The notes under the pieces are model-generated. The model made no database searches, was not told the origin of the DNA, and saw nothing but the letters and a program-made list of their open reading frames with translations. The position numbers and the translations under genes are program-made. Positions 55,022-64,000 of a DNA stretch of 64,000 nt are shown here, one piece after another; position 1 is the stretch's first letter; every line of letters begins with the position of its first letter. This stretch comes from Pseudovirgaria hyperparasitica (lineage: Eukaryota > Ascomycota > Dothideomycetes > Acrospermales > Acrospermaceae), in contig NW_022985567.1 in assembly GCF_010093815.1 (NCBI RefSeq), positions 459,367-523,366 on the forward strand, given 5' to 3'.

Positions 55022-55648
55022 TCACCCGTACATTTCATCGGTCACAGCGGCCATCCCCGCTTCGTCACGTTCAGGTCTCTTCAGCCCTGTTCCTGGCTTC
55101 AAGTACAATATCAATCGGTACGCCGTATTCCCATTCAAGTAATACCTATGCAACTTCTTACTCCTCAGGAATCCGAGCCTCTCGTATAGTTTTAGCGATG
55201 CAGCGTTATCGGTTTCGGTCTCCAGGACTATCTCGTCGGCGTTGCGCTCTTTCATTGCATCAATGGCCATCCTCACAAGCTTGGTCGCTATGCCTTGCCC
55301 TCGATACTTGTCCACTACGGCCAGCATGGCGATGTAGCCACGGAAGGTGCCGCTGCGATGAGGTTCGAGTTTGGAGACAATGACTCCGATAAGGACAGAA
55401 GAGGGGTCAAGGGTCTTATACAGGTGAAGAAAATCAGTTTTTAGCGCGCTCGTATACGTGCGCCAACATACCATAAAACAAAGATCACCCCATTGATTTA
55501 GGAAGTACCGATACACATAAATACTATATGGTTCAGAGAGATCCTTGCCTATCAAGGCGCGGATCGAAGGCAGATATTCCTCTTCTTTGGATATGTCGTA
55601 CTGGAGGTAGCGAAGGTTATCGGTGGCAGGCGAGTTGCTCTCCGTCAT
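55022..55648 (-). CDS. NAA30: NatC catalytic N-acetyltransferase Naa30/Mak3, 2 exons, 189 aa
   Basis: GNAT enzyme that acetylates N-terminal Met of ML/MI/MF proteins, with Naa35 and Naa38 as partners on the ribosome. Exons are 55648-55472 and 55414-55022. The join restores NQWGDLCFM|TLDPSSVLIGVIVSKLEPH (seen in pieces LCFM, TLDPSSVLIG and VSKLEPH). The acetyl-CoA loop is KYRGQGIATKLV (R/Q-x-x-G-x-G/A), followed by LYERLGFLRSKKLHRYY, strongly Mak3-like. The C-terminal extension (KPGTGLKRPERDEAGM...) is longer than the yeast one. The 57-nt intron has no in-frame stop and is a multiple of three, so an unspliced reading continues with 19 extra residues. The start at 55648 is the first ATG. Confidence 0.95.
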   Translation of the reverse strand: MTESNSPATDNLRYLQYDISKEEEYLPSIRALIGKDLSEPYSIYVYRYFLNQWGDLCFMVCWRTYTSALKTDFLHLYKTLDPSSVLIGVIVSKLEPHRSGTFRGYIAMLAVVDKYRGQGIATKLVRMAIDAMKERNADEIVLETETDNAASLKLYERLGFLRSKKLHRYYLNGNTAYRLILYLKPGTGLKRPERDEAGMAAVTDEMYG

Positions 55649-55991
55649 GTCTAAGGGACGAGAAGAGATTTCCTGTGGGCGACATGGGCGATGCTCACCA
55701 TCCAAGGAATCGTAGGGACCTTCTTGCAAGCTTGTTGTCCCACTTTGAGAAGCGCGACCGATATCCTTGCTGGCGATCCATCAAAGCCTGGCTTGTGCGA
55801 TGCAGTCACGCTACAATGTTCATACATGGATAGCTAGTGGGGCGCTAACTGGCATGTGAAAGTGACGACAGATGGGGAGCTTGTCGCAACACAGCTCGTT
55901 AAACTTGGTGTGCAACGAAACACGCAGAACTATATATATATAGAATCTACACCCTTCATACGCTTGAACGGAACAAATCCATGCCGCGGTA
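55649..55991. promoter_or_regulatory. Divergent NAA30/PDAT promoter region
   Basis: 343 bp between the two start codons. It holds a TATATATATA run near 55932-55941 about 55 bp upstream of the PDAT start. No binding-site motif stands out. Confidence 0.5.
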
Positions 55992-58160
55992 ATGTCGTCT
56001 CTCCGCCGGCGTCTGCTCGGCGACCCGTCACCCACCTCTTCCACCGACGTATCTCGAGATGCCAGTCCCATGCGCAACATCGAGTCTAAAGATCCTAATG
56101 TCGCAGAGGACCTCCGTGCGATTCCTGCAAAGCAGCTGGAAAAGCTAACGAAACATGTGGAGAAGGCAAAGAAGGCCAAGGGAAGCAAGAGAAGGAACTT
56201 CTGGATATTTGGGCTGGGAGGGATATTTGGTTTGGCGAGTGCAGCTTTCTTTGCAGGAAATCAGGATATGCTTGATATGGAACCTTTTAAAGATTTGAGT
56301 CTTGATAGCATTATGGACGTCCTTCCTGCGGGTCTGATTAGCGACGCTAGAGAGCTGCAGGTGAGTGTATATATAAGACCACTAGCATGATAAGCACGTT
56401 TAGACTAGAGAATGGTGCTGATGGGAAACTATAGAAACACGAACGGGAAGCCGTCAGCTACGACTCCTTCGCTGTAGGACTGCACGCCCAGACAGAAGGC
56501 ATAAAGGCCACACACCCCGTTATTATGATACCAGGAGTCATTTCAACTGGTCTCGAAAGTTGGGGTACTGAGACAGACTCCCGGCAATACTTTCGAAAGA
56601 GGTTATGGGGCAGTTGGAGCATGATGAGAGCACTTGTTCTGGATAAGGCTGGCTGGAAGAAACATATAATGCTGGACAAAGAGACTGGGATGGACCCTCC
56701 AGGCGTCAAGCTTCGTGCGGCTCAGGGATTCGATGCAACGGACTTCTTTATTACTGGATACTGGATATGGAACAAGATTCTGGAGAATCTGGCTACTATT
56801 GGATACGATCCGACGAACGCGTTCACTGCGGCTTATGACTGGCGAATGTCATATTTAAATTACGAGACCAGGGACCAGTACTTCACACGACTAAAGACGC
56901 ACATTGAAATAGGTGTACGCTTGTCCAATAAGAAGGTGGTCCTTTTGTCACACAGCATGGGTTCCCAAGTCCTATACTACTTCTTCCACTGGGTAGAGGC
57001 CGAAGGCTATGGCAACGGCGGCCCAGGCTGGGTGGATGCTTATGTTGACTCCTGGATCAATATCTCTGGTTGCATGCTTGGCGCAGTAAAAGGCCTGCCC
57101 GCTGTCCTCTCAGGAGAGATGAAAGATACCGCACAACTCAATGCCTTCGCAGTCTACGGGCTTGAGAAGTTTCTCTCCCGCGCTGAACGCGCTGAGCTTT
57201 TCCGCGCCATGCCTGGAATATCCTCTATGCTACCCATCGGAGGCGACGCGGTCTGGGGTAACTCAACATGGGCCCCTGACGACCAACCAGGACAATCACA
57301 GTCATTTGGCCGCTTCCTCAACTTCCGCGACCTGAACCAGACTGGAACGCCGTCGCACAATCTCACTGTCTCGGAATCTCTTCCTTACCTTTTTAACCAC
57401 ACCGAGGAGTGGTACAAGAAGATGATCCAGACCTCATACTCCCACGGCGTCGCCCATACCCGCCACGAAGTCGAGCAAAACCAACTAGACCCCTCGAAAT
57501 GGATCAATCCCCTCGAAACCCGCCTCCCGCTAGCTCCATCCCTCAAGATCTACTGCTTCTATGGTGTCGGCAAGCCCACGGAGCGCATATACTATTACCG
57601 CAATGACGGCGATGCGCTGACCAAGATCAATGTTACTATCGACACAGCATACAACGACCCCGACAAAAGCATCGATCATGGCATTATCATGGGCGAGGGC
57701 GACGGCACAGTCAACCTGCTGAGCAGTGGATACATGTGCACAAAGGGCTGGAACATGAAGCGATACAACCCGGCTGGCGCAAAGATCAGGGTGTACGAGA
57801 TGCCGCATGAGCCTGATCGGTTCAGTCCGCGCGGTGGGCCGAATACGGGTATGTGATTTCCCTGCATCGCTGATGCGTGGAATGTTTACTTGCTAACACA
57901 CACACAAAGGGGACCACGTGGACATTCTCGGCCGCTCGTCTTTGAACGACCTCATCTTGCGCATCGCAGGCGGGCGAGGCGAGATGATAGCAGAGGACCA
58001 CATCGTCTCCAACATCCGCGAGTATGCCGCTAGAGTGAAGATATATGATGACGACGAGGGCCCAGATAACAGGCCAGAACCAGAACCTGTAGATCGGAAG
58101 AACAAGCCACTACCGAGTCCTGAGCCGACGGTTGACTCTGGCCCAAAGATACCGGCCTGA
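55992..58160 (+). CDS. LRO1: Phospholipid:diacylglycerol acyltransferase (Lro1/PDAT), 3 exons, 677 aa
   Basis: Makes triacylglycerol by moving an acyl chain from phospholipid to diacylglycerol, in the ER and nuclear envelope. Exons are 55992-56360, 56435-57848 and 57910-58160. Residues 1-65 are cytosolic and basic, then a single anchor (FWIFGLGGIFGLASAAFFAG) places the LCAT-like domain in the lumen. Domain landmarks: HPVIMIPGVISTGLESW near residue 150, lid region with RKRLWGSW, nucleophile SHSMG (Ser297), Asp546 in GEGDGTVN and His597 in GDHVDIL, i.e. a complete catalytic triad. The last intron lies two codons before the catalytic His. The C-terminal tail is acidic/Pro-rich (DNRPEPEPVDRKNKPLPSPEP in part), unlike yeast. 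The first ATG was chosen. Confidence 0.96.
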
Positions 58161-58408
58161 AAGGAAAGGGTGCTGTAACGACTAACTGATACAGGAGGGG
58201 TGTTTTCTAATTAAGATCTGCCTGCGAAGGTCGCTCGGGTGATGAAGCTTTATGATACCAGTTTAACATAGACGGATTAGATATATACCGGCGCACGTAA
58301 ATACAGCCATATAAATCATATATTGGAGCGAGAATGTGCTCATGGCTTGGTATTTGCATTTACATACTGCTTGTCTCGCTTAAAGGCCTGCTCTATCCGC
58401 TGCCAGAC

Positions 58409-60952
58409 CTAGAACAGACCCAGCAAATCCTCATTCGTCTTCTTGCCTCCCTGTTGCTGCTGTTGCTGAGGGGGTGATGGCTGGTTCCCTGCTCCCATGT
58501 TGAGGCTTTCGAAACCATTCATCAGATCATCCCCGCCTACACTCTGACTTTGCGCGGCAGGTCCTTGGTTTCCATTGCTGAATAGGCCCATTAGATCGTC
58601 CATGTTGCCCATATTCGCCTTCGCATTCGCCGGCGCATTCACTGCTGGACTTTCTACTCTCTGCGGTGTGCCTGCTAGACCTTCCAAGCCACTCGACCCT
58701 GCTGAGGGCTCCTTTTGCATGCTTGCCGGGGCTGCGCCGTCGAAATCAATATCTAGCAGATTCTCGATATTGGACTGTGGCGCGACTGAGCCCCCAGCAA
58801 CTGCAGCAGCTGCAGCCGCAGCAGCTATAGGGTTGTCACGGGCTTCTTGACGTTGTTCTTCAATGGCAGCTTTTTGCATGGCTTCGGCGCCGAAGCGACC
58901 TTGGCCCAAGAAGGACTCAGGTGGTTTCTGGTAGACCGAGGCGAGAGTTGAGATTTCGAGAAGGAGTGAGTCAAGGAGAGCTTGTGGTAGAGATGGAATG
59001 GTGGACTGTATTGGAGGCTTTTCGGCGAGGATAATGTTCTGCATCAGGTCAGAACCTAGGCCAAATGACCACCATAGTGGAGCACCTACCTTTGCTATTT
59101 GGGGGTCACTGGATAGCAGTCGCCAATATACGTATGCTCGATCCCGAATGTCTGGATTATCATTCTTTTCTGTCGCTGATTTAAGGACTGATTGCACCAA
59201 TGCCTGAGATTGTTCAGGCTTCTTTAGGAAAAGTTTCACCACAGCAGTAAGGATTTGCAATTGAGTCTAGAGAGAGATTAGCGACGGATACTAGTAGTAC
59301 AAGTACAATATATACCTGAGTGAATTCCTCGTTGAAGGCATCAACGAAACCCGATAAAATCTCTTCGGCATTGCTAATTTTCTCGGCATATTCACCGACA
59401 ATCCAGATCAACGCGCCTCTAGCATTGGGTTCATCCAATTCATCAATGCACTGACAGAGCGTGGGTATTATGCCTTCATAACCGGGGTACTTCCTGAAGA
59501 TGTCCTTGATAACAACAATAGCCTCCTGGACAACGTAATTGACCTTAGTGGCAATAAGGTCTAGTAATGTGTTGACACATTTCTCGCTCGCGCTTTCGAT
59601 CTTGATCGCCACTTGACCGATGGCTTTAACGCCGCGGCGCACGAAATCCATATCTACCTCCATAGCATATTCTTTTAGTTCAGCTAGTAGTTGGTCAACA
59701 TTCTTATCGTTTGCTATTCGTACCATAATCTCAAGCTTCGCAAGTTTCAGATAGGGCGGGTCGTTGTATTTGCAGAAGAAAACTCGCATCTCCTTGCTAA
59801 GGATGTTAGGCTGTTTTTGTAACAGGAGATCGATGTTACGTAGTGCAACGTATTGGACCTCTGGCTGTGATGATACCAGAGTGACTAAATGTCATTAGTA
59901 TTTGAGAACTACCTCTAAAGCAGTGAACTGACCTAACGGAGGTGCCATCTTCTTGAGATACGATTGAGCCAATTCTTGACCGACATATCGCATGTGCAGG
60001 AAGACTACCTTGATTGCGGCCAAAACAACACTAGGATTGACGTGTTGGAATTGTGGTGACACTCGCTCGCAAATGTGCTCCGATTCTTTGACATCCGCGG
60101 CATGATAATCAGCAAGGGTGGTCAGTATGGTCACACGGCCCCATTCAGTACACTCGTTCAGTGCCATGAGCAGTTTCTTCAAGGTATGCGGAGTAATCTT
60201 GAATGCCTTGGTCTCTGGTGACGCTTCGTTGATCTCAACCAAAGCAGTGACGGAGTTCGCCACTACCATAGGGTTCGGATCGCCTATCAACTCTTGCAAC
60301 GTCTCCAGGAAGCCATTCTCCAGGCACATGGACGGATTCAGATCATATAACTTCGCGACGCAGATTGCAGCTGTCTTTCGCACGTATGGGGACTCGTCTC
60401 GTAAGGTTTTCCGCAACGGTTCCTCCATGTAGTCGACCATCTTGTCAACCCGAATACATCCCATCGTTCTTATAGCCAACGCGCGGATCAAAGGATTAGG
60501 GTCTTCAGCATCTTGTACAAATGTATTGACGGCGAGAATGCAGAGGTCAGGATGTGATTTGGCATAGTTCCTGAGAAAAAATGAGAAACTATACTTCGTG
60601 AACATAGTACAACTTACATGAGGTACAAATATACAAGCTTCTTCTGGTCCAGGTCGCCAGTCGCAATGTTCTTGAGGACATCCGGAAAGAGAGCAGATAC
60701 ATCCTTGCCCAAAGTCATGGACATGATCGTCTTCTGGATTGACTCCTTACTGAAAGGTCTAAGCTTATGTACGTAATGCGATTGTAGTTGTCCTTACCGT
60801 TCCCAGGCATATTGTGAACTGCGCATTATCGTCAGCTTATGATCTCCTGAATAGTTCAATGGTATCTAAACTCACACTAAACCGGCTCTCAATTCAAAAG
60901 TCTCTCCTTTTCGCGGTACCGCGAAGGCCCCTCTTATTCTGTTGACCGCCAT
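58409..60952 (-). CDS. APL2: AP-1 complex beta-adaptin (Apl2), 7 exons, 747 aa
   Basis: Large subunit of the AP-1 clathrin adaptor that sorts cargo at the trans-Golgi/endosome. Exons: 60952-60876, 60818-60798 (21 nt), 60749-60618, 60570-59933, 59884-59316, 59266-59090 and 59038-58409. The start reads [21 protein letters not shown]..., then [31 protein letters not shown], the standard beta-adaptin trunk opening, and [37 protein letters not shown] and [17 protein letters not shown] follow. It ends in an Ala/Gln/Pro-rich hinge and NEDLLGLF, a clathrin-box-like tail (LLGLF), without the large ear of animal beta-adaptins, as usual in filamentous fungi. I chose AP-1 over AP-2 from the N-terminal wording; the two are close. 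The intron at 59089-59039 is 51 nt, stop-free and 3n. Confidence 0.95.
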
Positions 60953-61838
60953 GTCTACTAAGGTCAGTAGAACTGACGAGCCTGCTGCCCGCACTCATAA
61001 AGTGACGGCCGGCGGCAAGTTGTGGGCGCCTGGACTTGAACAGGCCCTGACGGTGAGGCTCAAGTCTAGTCAGTGCAGCTACAATAGAGGTATTGCGCGA
61101 GGGTAGGTAGCAGTGACGATGCCTTCGGCCTTTGTGGTGGATCGCGTTGAGGAGTATAGCTGTGGATTGGCAAGTTGTTCTAGCAGTCGAGGTGTGTAAG
61201 TCTTGGCATGGATGGATGGATTCATTAGTGGTGTGTGCTAGATGGTGGCTAACCACCGAGATCGCCGCAATTACAACGAACATGGATGCGCACAAATCAC
61301 TTCCCTAAGCATATGGTGATTATCACGACTGATGAATCAGGAAGTCCAATCTCGAAACAATGGTGCGTGCACACAACCACGCTGAGACATGGAGTCTGAC
61401 TTTGGAGAAGCCAGCCAACCTCCCGAACTTACGGAGACTCTTCGTTGAATCTAGGACGGAAGCTGAAGAAAGCGCGTATTCTCGCAATGCTGTCAGTATG
61501 AAGAAACAGTATATTTGTCAAAGCTGAAGTATCCAGTTCTATAATCTAGTACTATACATGTCCTCTGTTGCCCTTTTCAGCCTGGTAGCGCAACGAATGA
61601 CCACTGGACGTCTACCCCTGGCGTAGGTTCCATCGGCTCAATGCGGATTACCATCTTCGTTGAGAAATCGGAGGTGGAAGGTTGTTCTTTCTTGAGCTAA
61701 TGTTTGAGAGGTTCTGGTATCTAAGATCAATAAGGGCGGTCACTGATTGCAATATACCTACACAAACTACCCAGTTTTTGCTACAGCTCTTAGGTCCTGC
61801 CTGCTCTTGTTCCAAAGACGCGAGGATATCGCGCTGAC
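60953..61838. other. Intergenic region between APL2 and the HIRIP3-like gene
   Basis: APL2 promoter and 3' side of the next gene. No supportable gene. Confidence 0.6.
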
Positions 61839-63098
61839 CTAGTCAGTCTCAATACCATCATCAGAGAAATCCAGGTCCTTAAAGCCTTTTGCGAGACCTC
61901 TCCTTAGCTTCCCACCTGCTTTATGACCGCCGCTATCGTTCTCAGACTCCTCCTGACCCCATCGTTTAGCTCCCTCTTGGACTGCTTCTAGATCGGCTTC
62001 CATCTCACGCCGCTCCATGATTTGGCGTGCTTTTTCAAGGGAATATCGACCGTCCATGCCTGCATCTTTGAGCATACCCTTCAAATGACTGATCTTTGCT
62101 TTTGGCGTCACATATGGTTGAAGCTCCTTCCACCACATTTTTCGAATACCACATTTGACTAGCCACCCTTGTAGTCGTTTGATTTCAGCATCATTGGGAT
62201 CTAAGTCGTCCTTGGCTTTGCTTGCCTTCCTAGCACCCTTCGCTGGCTTTTCTGATCGGGTCGCCTTGGTATGTGCGGTATTTCTACCTTTCTTCTTTGC
62301 CGGTGGTTCATCGAGGACATCTGACAGCTCGCTCTCAGAGTCTACGGCAGCACTCTTCGAGTATGTAGGTGGCGTTTTCTTGGCATTGTTTACAGGCGAA
62401 GGCTCATCAGGGACCTCTGAGAGCTCACTTTCCGAATTTACGGTGGTCTTTTTTGGGTCTTTCGGCCCATTCTTCGTAAGATTCTTCATGAGCTGGGATT
62501 CACCAAGGGCATCGGGCAGCTCGCTTTCGGGGTCAGTAGCATCTGTCTTCGGTTTTGTCTCCTCTAAATGCTCTCCATCGCTGTCATCTCCAGCTTCCGA
62601 TAGCGGACTGGTTTCCTCCTCTTCGTCAGCTTCGGACTCTGATGCGACAACTTTTCTCCTCTTTCGTGGTTCCTGTCTAGTAGCAGGAGAGGCGCGTTTC
62701 ACGCGACTTTTGAGCTTTCCATCGATTGAAGGTTTTGTTTTCGGTTTCTGACTTCTCTTGGACTGTGGTATTGGCCTCACATCGTCCCGTTCTTCGCTGT
62801 CTCCCGCTTGCTGCTCGTCTTGCCTGGTCTGCTCTTCATATTAGCGCAGGTATCTTTGCGGAAGTCGTGGCTGATGACGTACTACTTCTGCTTCTATGAA
62901 CTCCTTGCTTCGATTCTTCCAAAGACCTTCTTTCAGATAGCCAGCCGGAAGACCTAACTGCGATTCAGCGGCAGCTCGCATCCGTTTGACCGTGAGCTCG
63001 TCATGGTTCCCAGCCTTGAATATACTGGTGATTGCACTCTTCAGGGCAGTGCGGATCTGATCATCAGAGACTGATACACGATCCTCAGAGTCGGACAT
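61839..63098 (-). CDS. HIRIP3/Chz-like histone chaperone, 2 exons, about 402 aa
   Basis: Nuclear protein usually labelled 'transcriptional regulator' in fungi. Exon 1 is 63098-62883; exon 2 starts near 62831 (a second AG 3 nt later also keeps frame) and ends at 61839. Residues 1-72 (MSDSEDRVSVSDDQIRTAL, then LTVKRMRAAAESQLGL, LKEGLWKNRSKEF) look like the DEK-C-type helical domain. The middle is acidic with repeated SESELSD(V/A)LDEP-like motifs, at least three copies. The C-terminal block (residues ~300-360: IKRLQGWLVKCGIRKMWWKEL, given as two parts IKRLQGWLVKCGIRK and MWWKEL, followed by ISHLKGMLKDAGMDGRYSLEKA) is the arrangement seen before the H2A-H2B-binding region of HIRIP3. Chaperone activity is inferred from that likeness. 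Confidence 0.82.
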
Positions 63099-64000
63099 CA
63101 GGATTATGAAGGTTATCAGAGAAGGTAGCTACGCGTGGCTGATGCGATGTCTTTACGTGCGGGGCTTACAACATAACGCGAATGTGGGTCGCGGGAAGCG
63201 GCGCGCATCGCGGATAGATTGATGGATCATGAGTGGCAGGATTAGCGCCTGACGTGCCCAACTAATCCTACAAAGAGAACCAAGAATCATAATTAAATTC
63301 AGGAACATGGGGAGGAACTCTATTAATGTCCGGTACTTAATGATCAGTTTGGTTTACAAAGCCATCCCTCGAGAATTTGATTTGTTACTCTCTCTGCTGA
63401 CGCAAATGCGATGGTGGTTCAGCCCGACCCAATTTGGATCCATTGGACTAGGTGCTGGAGCTGGCTACGTCATGGCACCTTTCCAAACTTCCAATGCCTC
63501 TTAGGGCTGGCTACAGCTTGGAAACCATGAAACATGGTTATTATGAGGGACCTAGCCAAATTTTCCCCTTGCCACGAAGCGGACAATTTGTCTCATCTGT
63601 TTGATCGCGGAGCGTTGTCGTGCCAATTAGCCTTGATGCAAGGTCACTGGCCGACAGTAATAATGAGGTGTGGTCACTGATGGAAGATGGAATGATCGTC
63701 CGCACGCAACGGCTGTCTAGCCCAGGTTTTAGGCTGTCCGCAGGCTTAGACAACAGCTGTGCCACCCCCGGCCGGGCCCTGTAACAACGCATGCCCTGGC
63801 TTGGTTGCTATTTTCCCTGCTCTGCGTTTCAAATAGCTCCAAGGAAAGTTCAAGAACCAAGGCCTGTTGCGCTGGCCTCTTGCCATCCCTGCCAAACTTG
63901 GACGCATTCCTGTTGTCATCACCAGCTCAACTATCTGTCCTTCGGACCACTACTAACCTCTTCACCTCTCTGTCTTTACACACTTTCTAACAACTCGTCC
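63099..64000. other. Right-edge region without a supportable gene
   Basis: Upstream region of the HIRIP3-like gene, then 900 bp of sequence with short ORFs only. The last 200 bases are CT-rich and might be the promoter of a gene starting beyond the window edge. Confidence 0.5.

Overview
The window is about 64 kb of nuclear DNA from a filamentous ascomycete (Pezizomycotina). Dothideomycetes is my best guess, at low confidence. The evidence is genes split by 50-75 bp introns with GT(A/G)NGT donors and CTAAT/CTGAC-like branch sites, fungal-specific families (a WOPR regulator of the Pac2/Gti1 type, a CYSTM protein, a 2EXR/F-box-like protein, a two-half FUSC-type transporter) and compact housekeeping genes on both strands. 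There is no sign of bacterial operons, viruses or CRISPR. Exon structures were worked out by hand from splice signals and family alignment knowledge. Except where noted, the summed exon lengths are multiples of three.

Layout, left to right. 0.2-2.0 kb: mitochondrial serine hydroxymethyltransferase. 3.8-5.1 kb: a 2EXR/F-box-like protein. 5.1-12.1 kb: almost 7 kb without a gene I can support, ending at the Pac2-type WOPR regulator (12.1-13.4 kb). 13.9-14.7 kb: a small soluble cytochrome b5 whose one long intron carries a pure (GAA)36 tract. 15.8-19.1 kb: a large FUSC/aromatic-acid-exporter-like membrane protein. 19.8-20.2 kb: a CYSTM protein with a 12-nt first coding exon. 20.3-23.5 kb: gene-free, holding a nested tandem-repeat array at 21.49-22.50 kb. 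23.5-24.8 kb: cytosolic tyrosyl-tRNA synthetase. 25.4-27.2 kb: a fungal protein of unknown function. 28.8-31.4 kb: deubiquitinase Ubp14/USP5. 32.3-34.2 kb: another unknown. 34.2-37.5 kb: gene-poor, with degenerate coding fragments. 37.5-38.8 kb: a protein often labelled 'BTB domain transcription factor'. 39.2-41.1 kb: divergent HEM4 and ERV1. 41.6-42.9 kb: a Fus3/Kss1-type MAP kinase. 45.4-45.6 kb: a small Cys-rich protein. 46.2-47.7 kb: Sua5. 48.2-50.0 kb: cohesin kleisin Rad21. 51.1-54.5 kb: Golgi Ca/Mn P-type ATPase Pmr1. 55.0-55.6 kb: NatC catalytic subunit Naa30. 56.0-58.2 kb: PDAT/Lro1. 58.4-61.0 kb: AP-1 beta-adaptin. 61.8-63.1 kb: a HIRIP3/Chz-like histone chaperone.

The genes do not form a metabolic cluster. 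They are core functions: one-carbon metabolism, tRNA charging and t6A modification, heme synthesis and mitochondrial disulfide relay, protein turnover, signalling, cohesion, the secretory pathway and lipid storage. The structures most worth following up are noncoding: the nested repeat array with a palindrome whose loop is flipped between neighbouring copies, the GAA-bearing intron that may fold back on itself, the long gene-free stretch in front of the WOPR regulator, and the HEM4/ERV1 shared promoter. A GC-AG intron, stop-free 3n introns and a probable dual start in Sua5 are finer gene-structure points.
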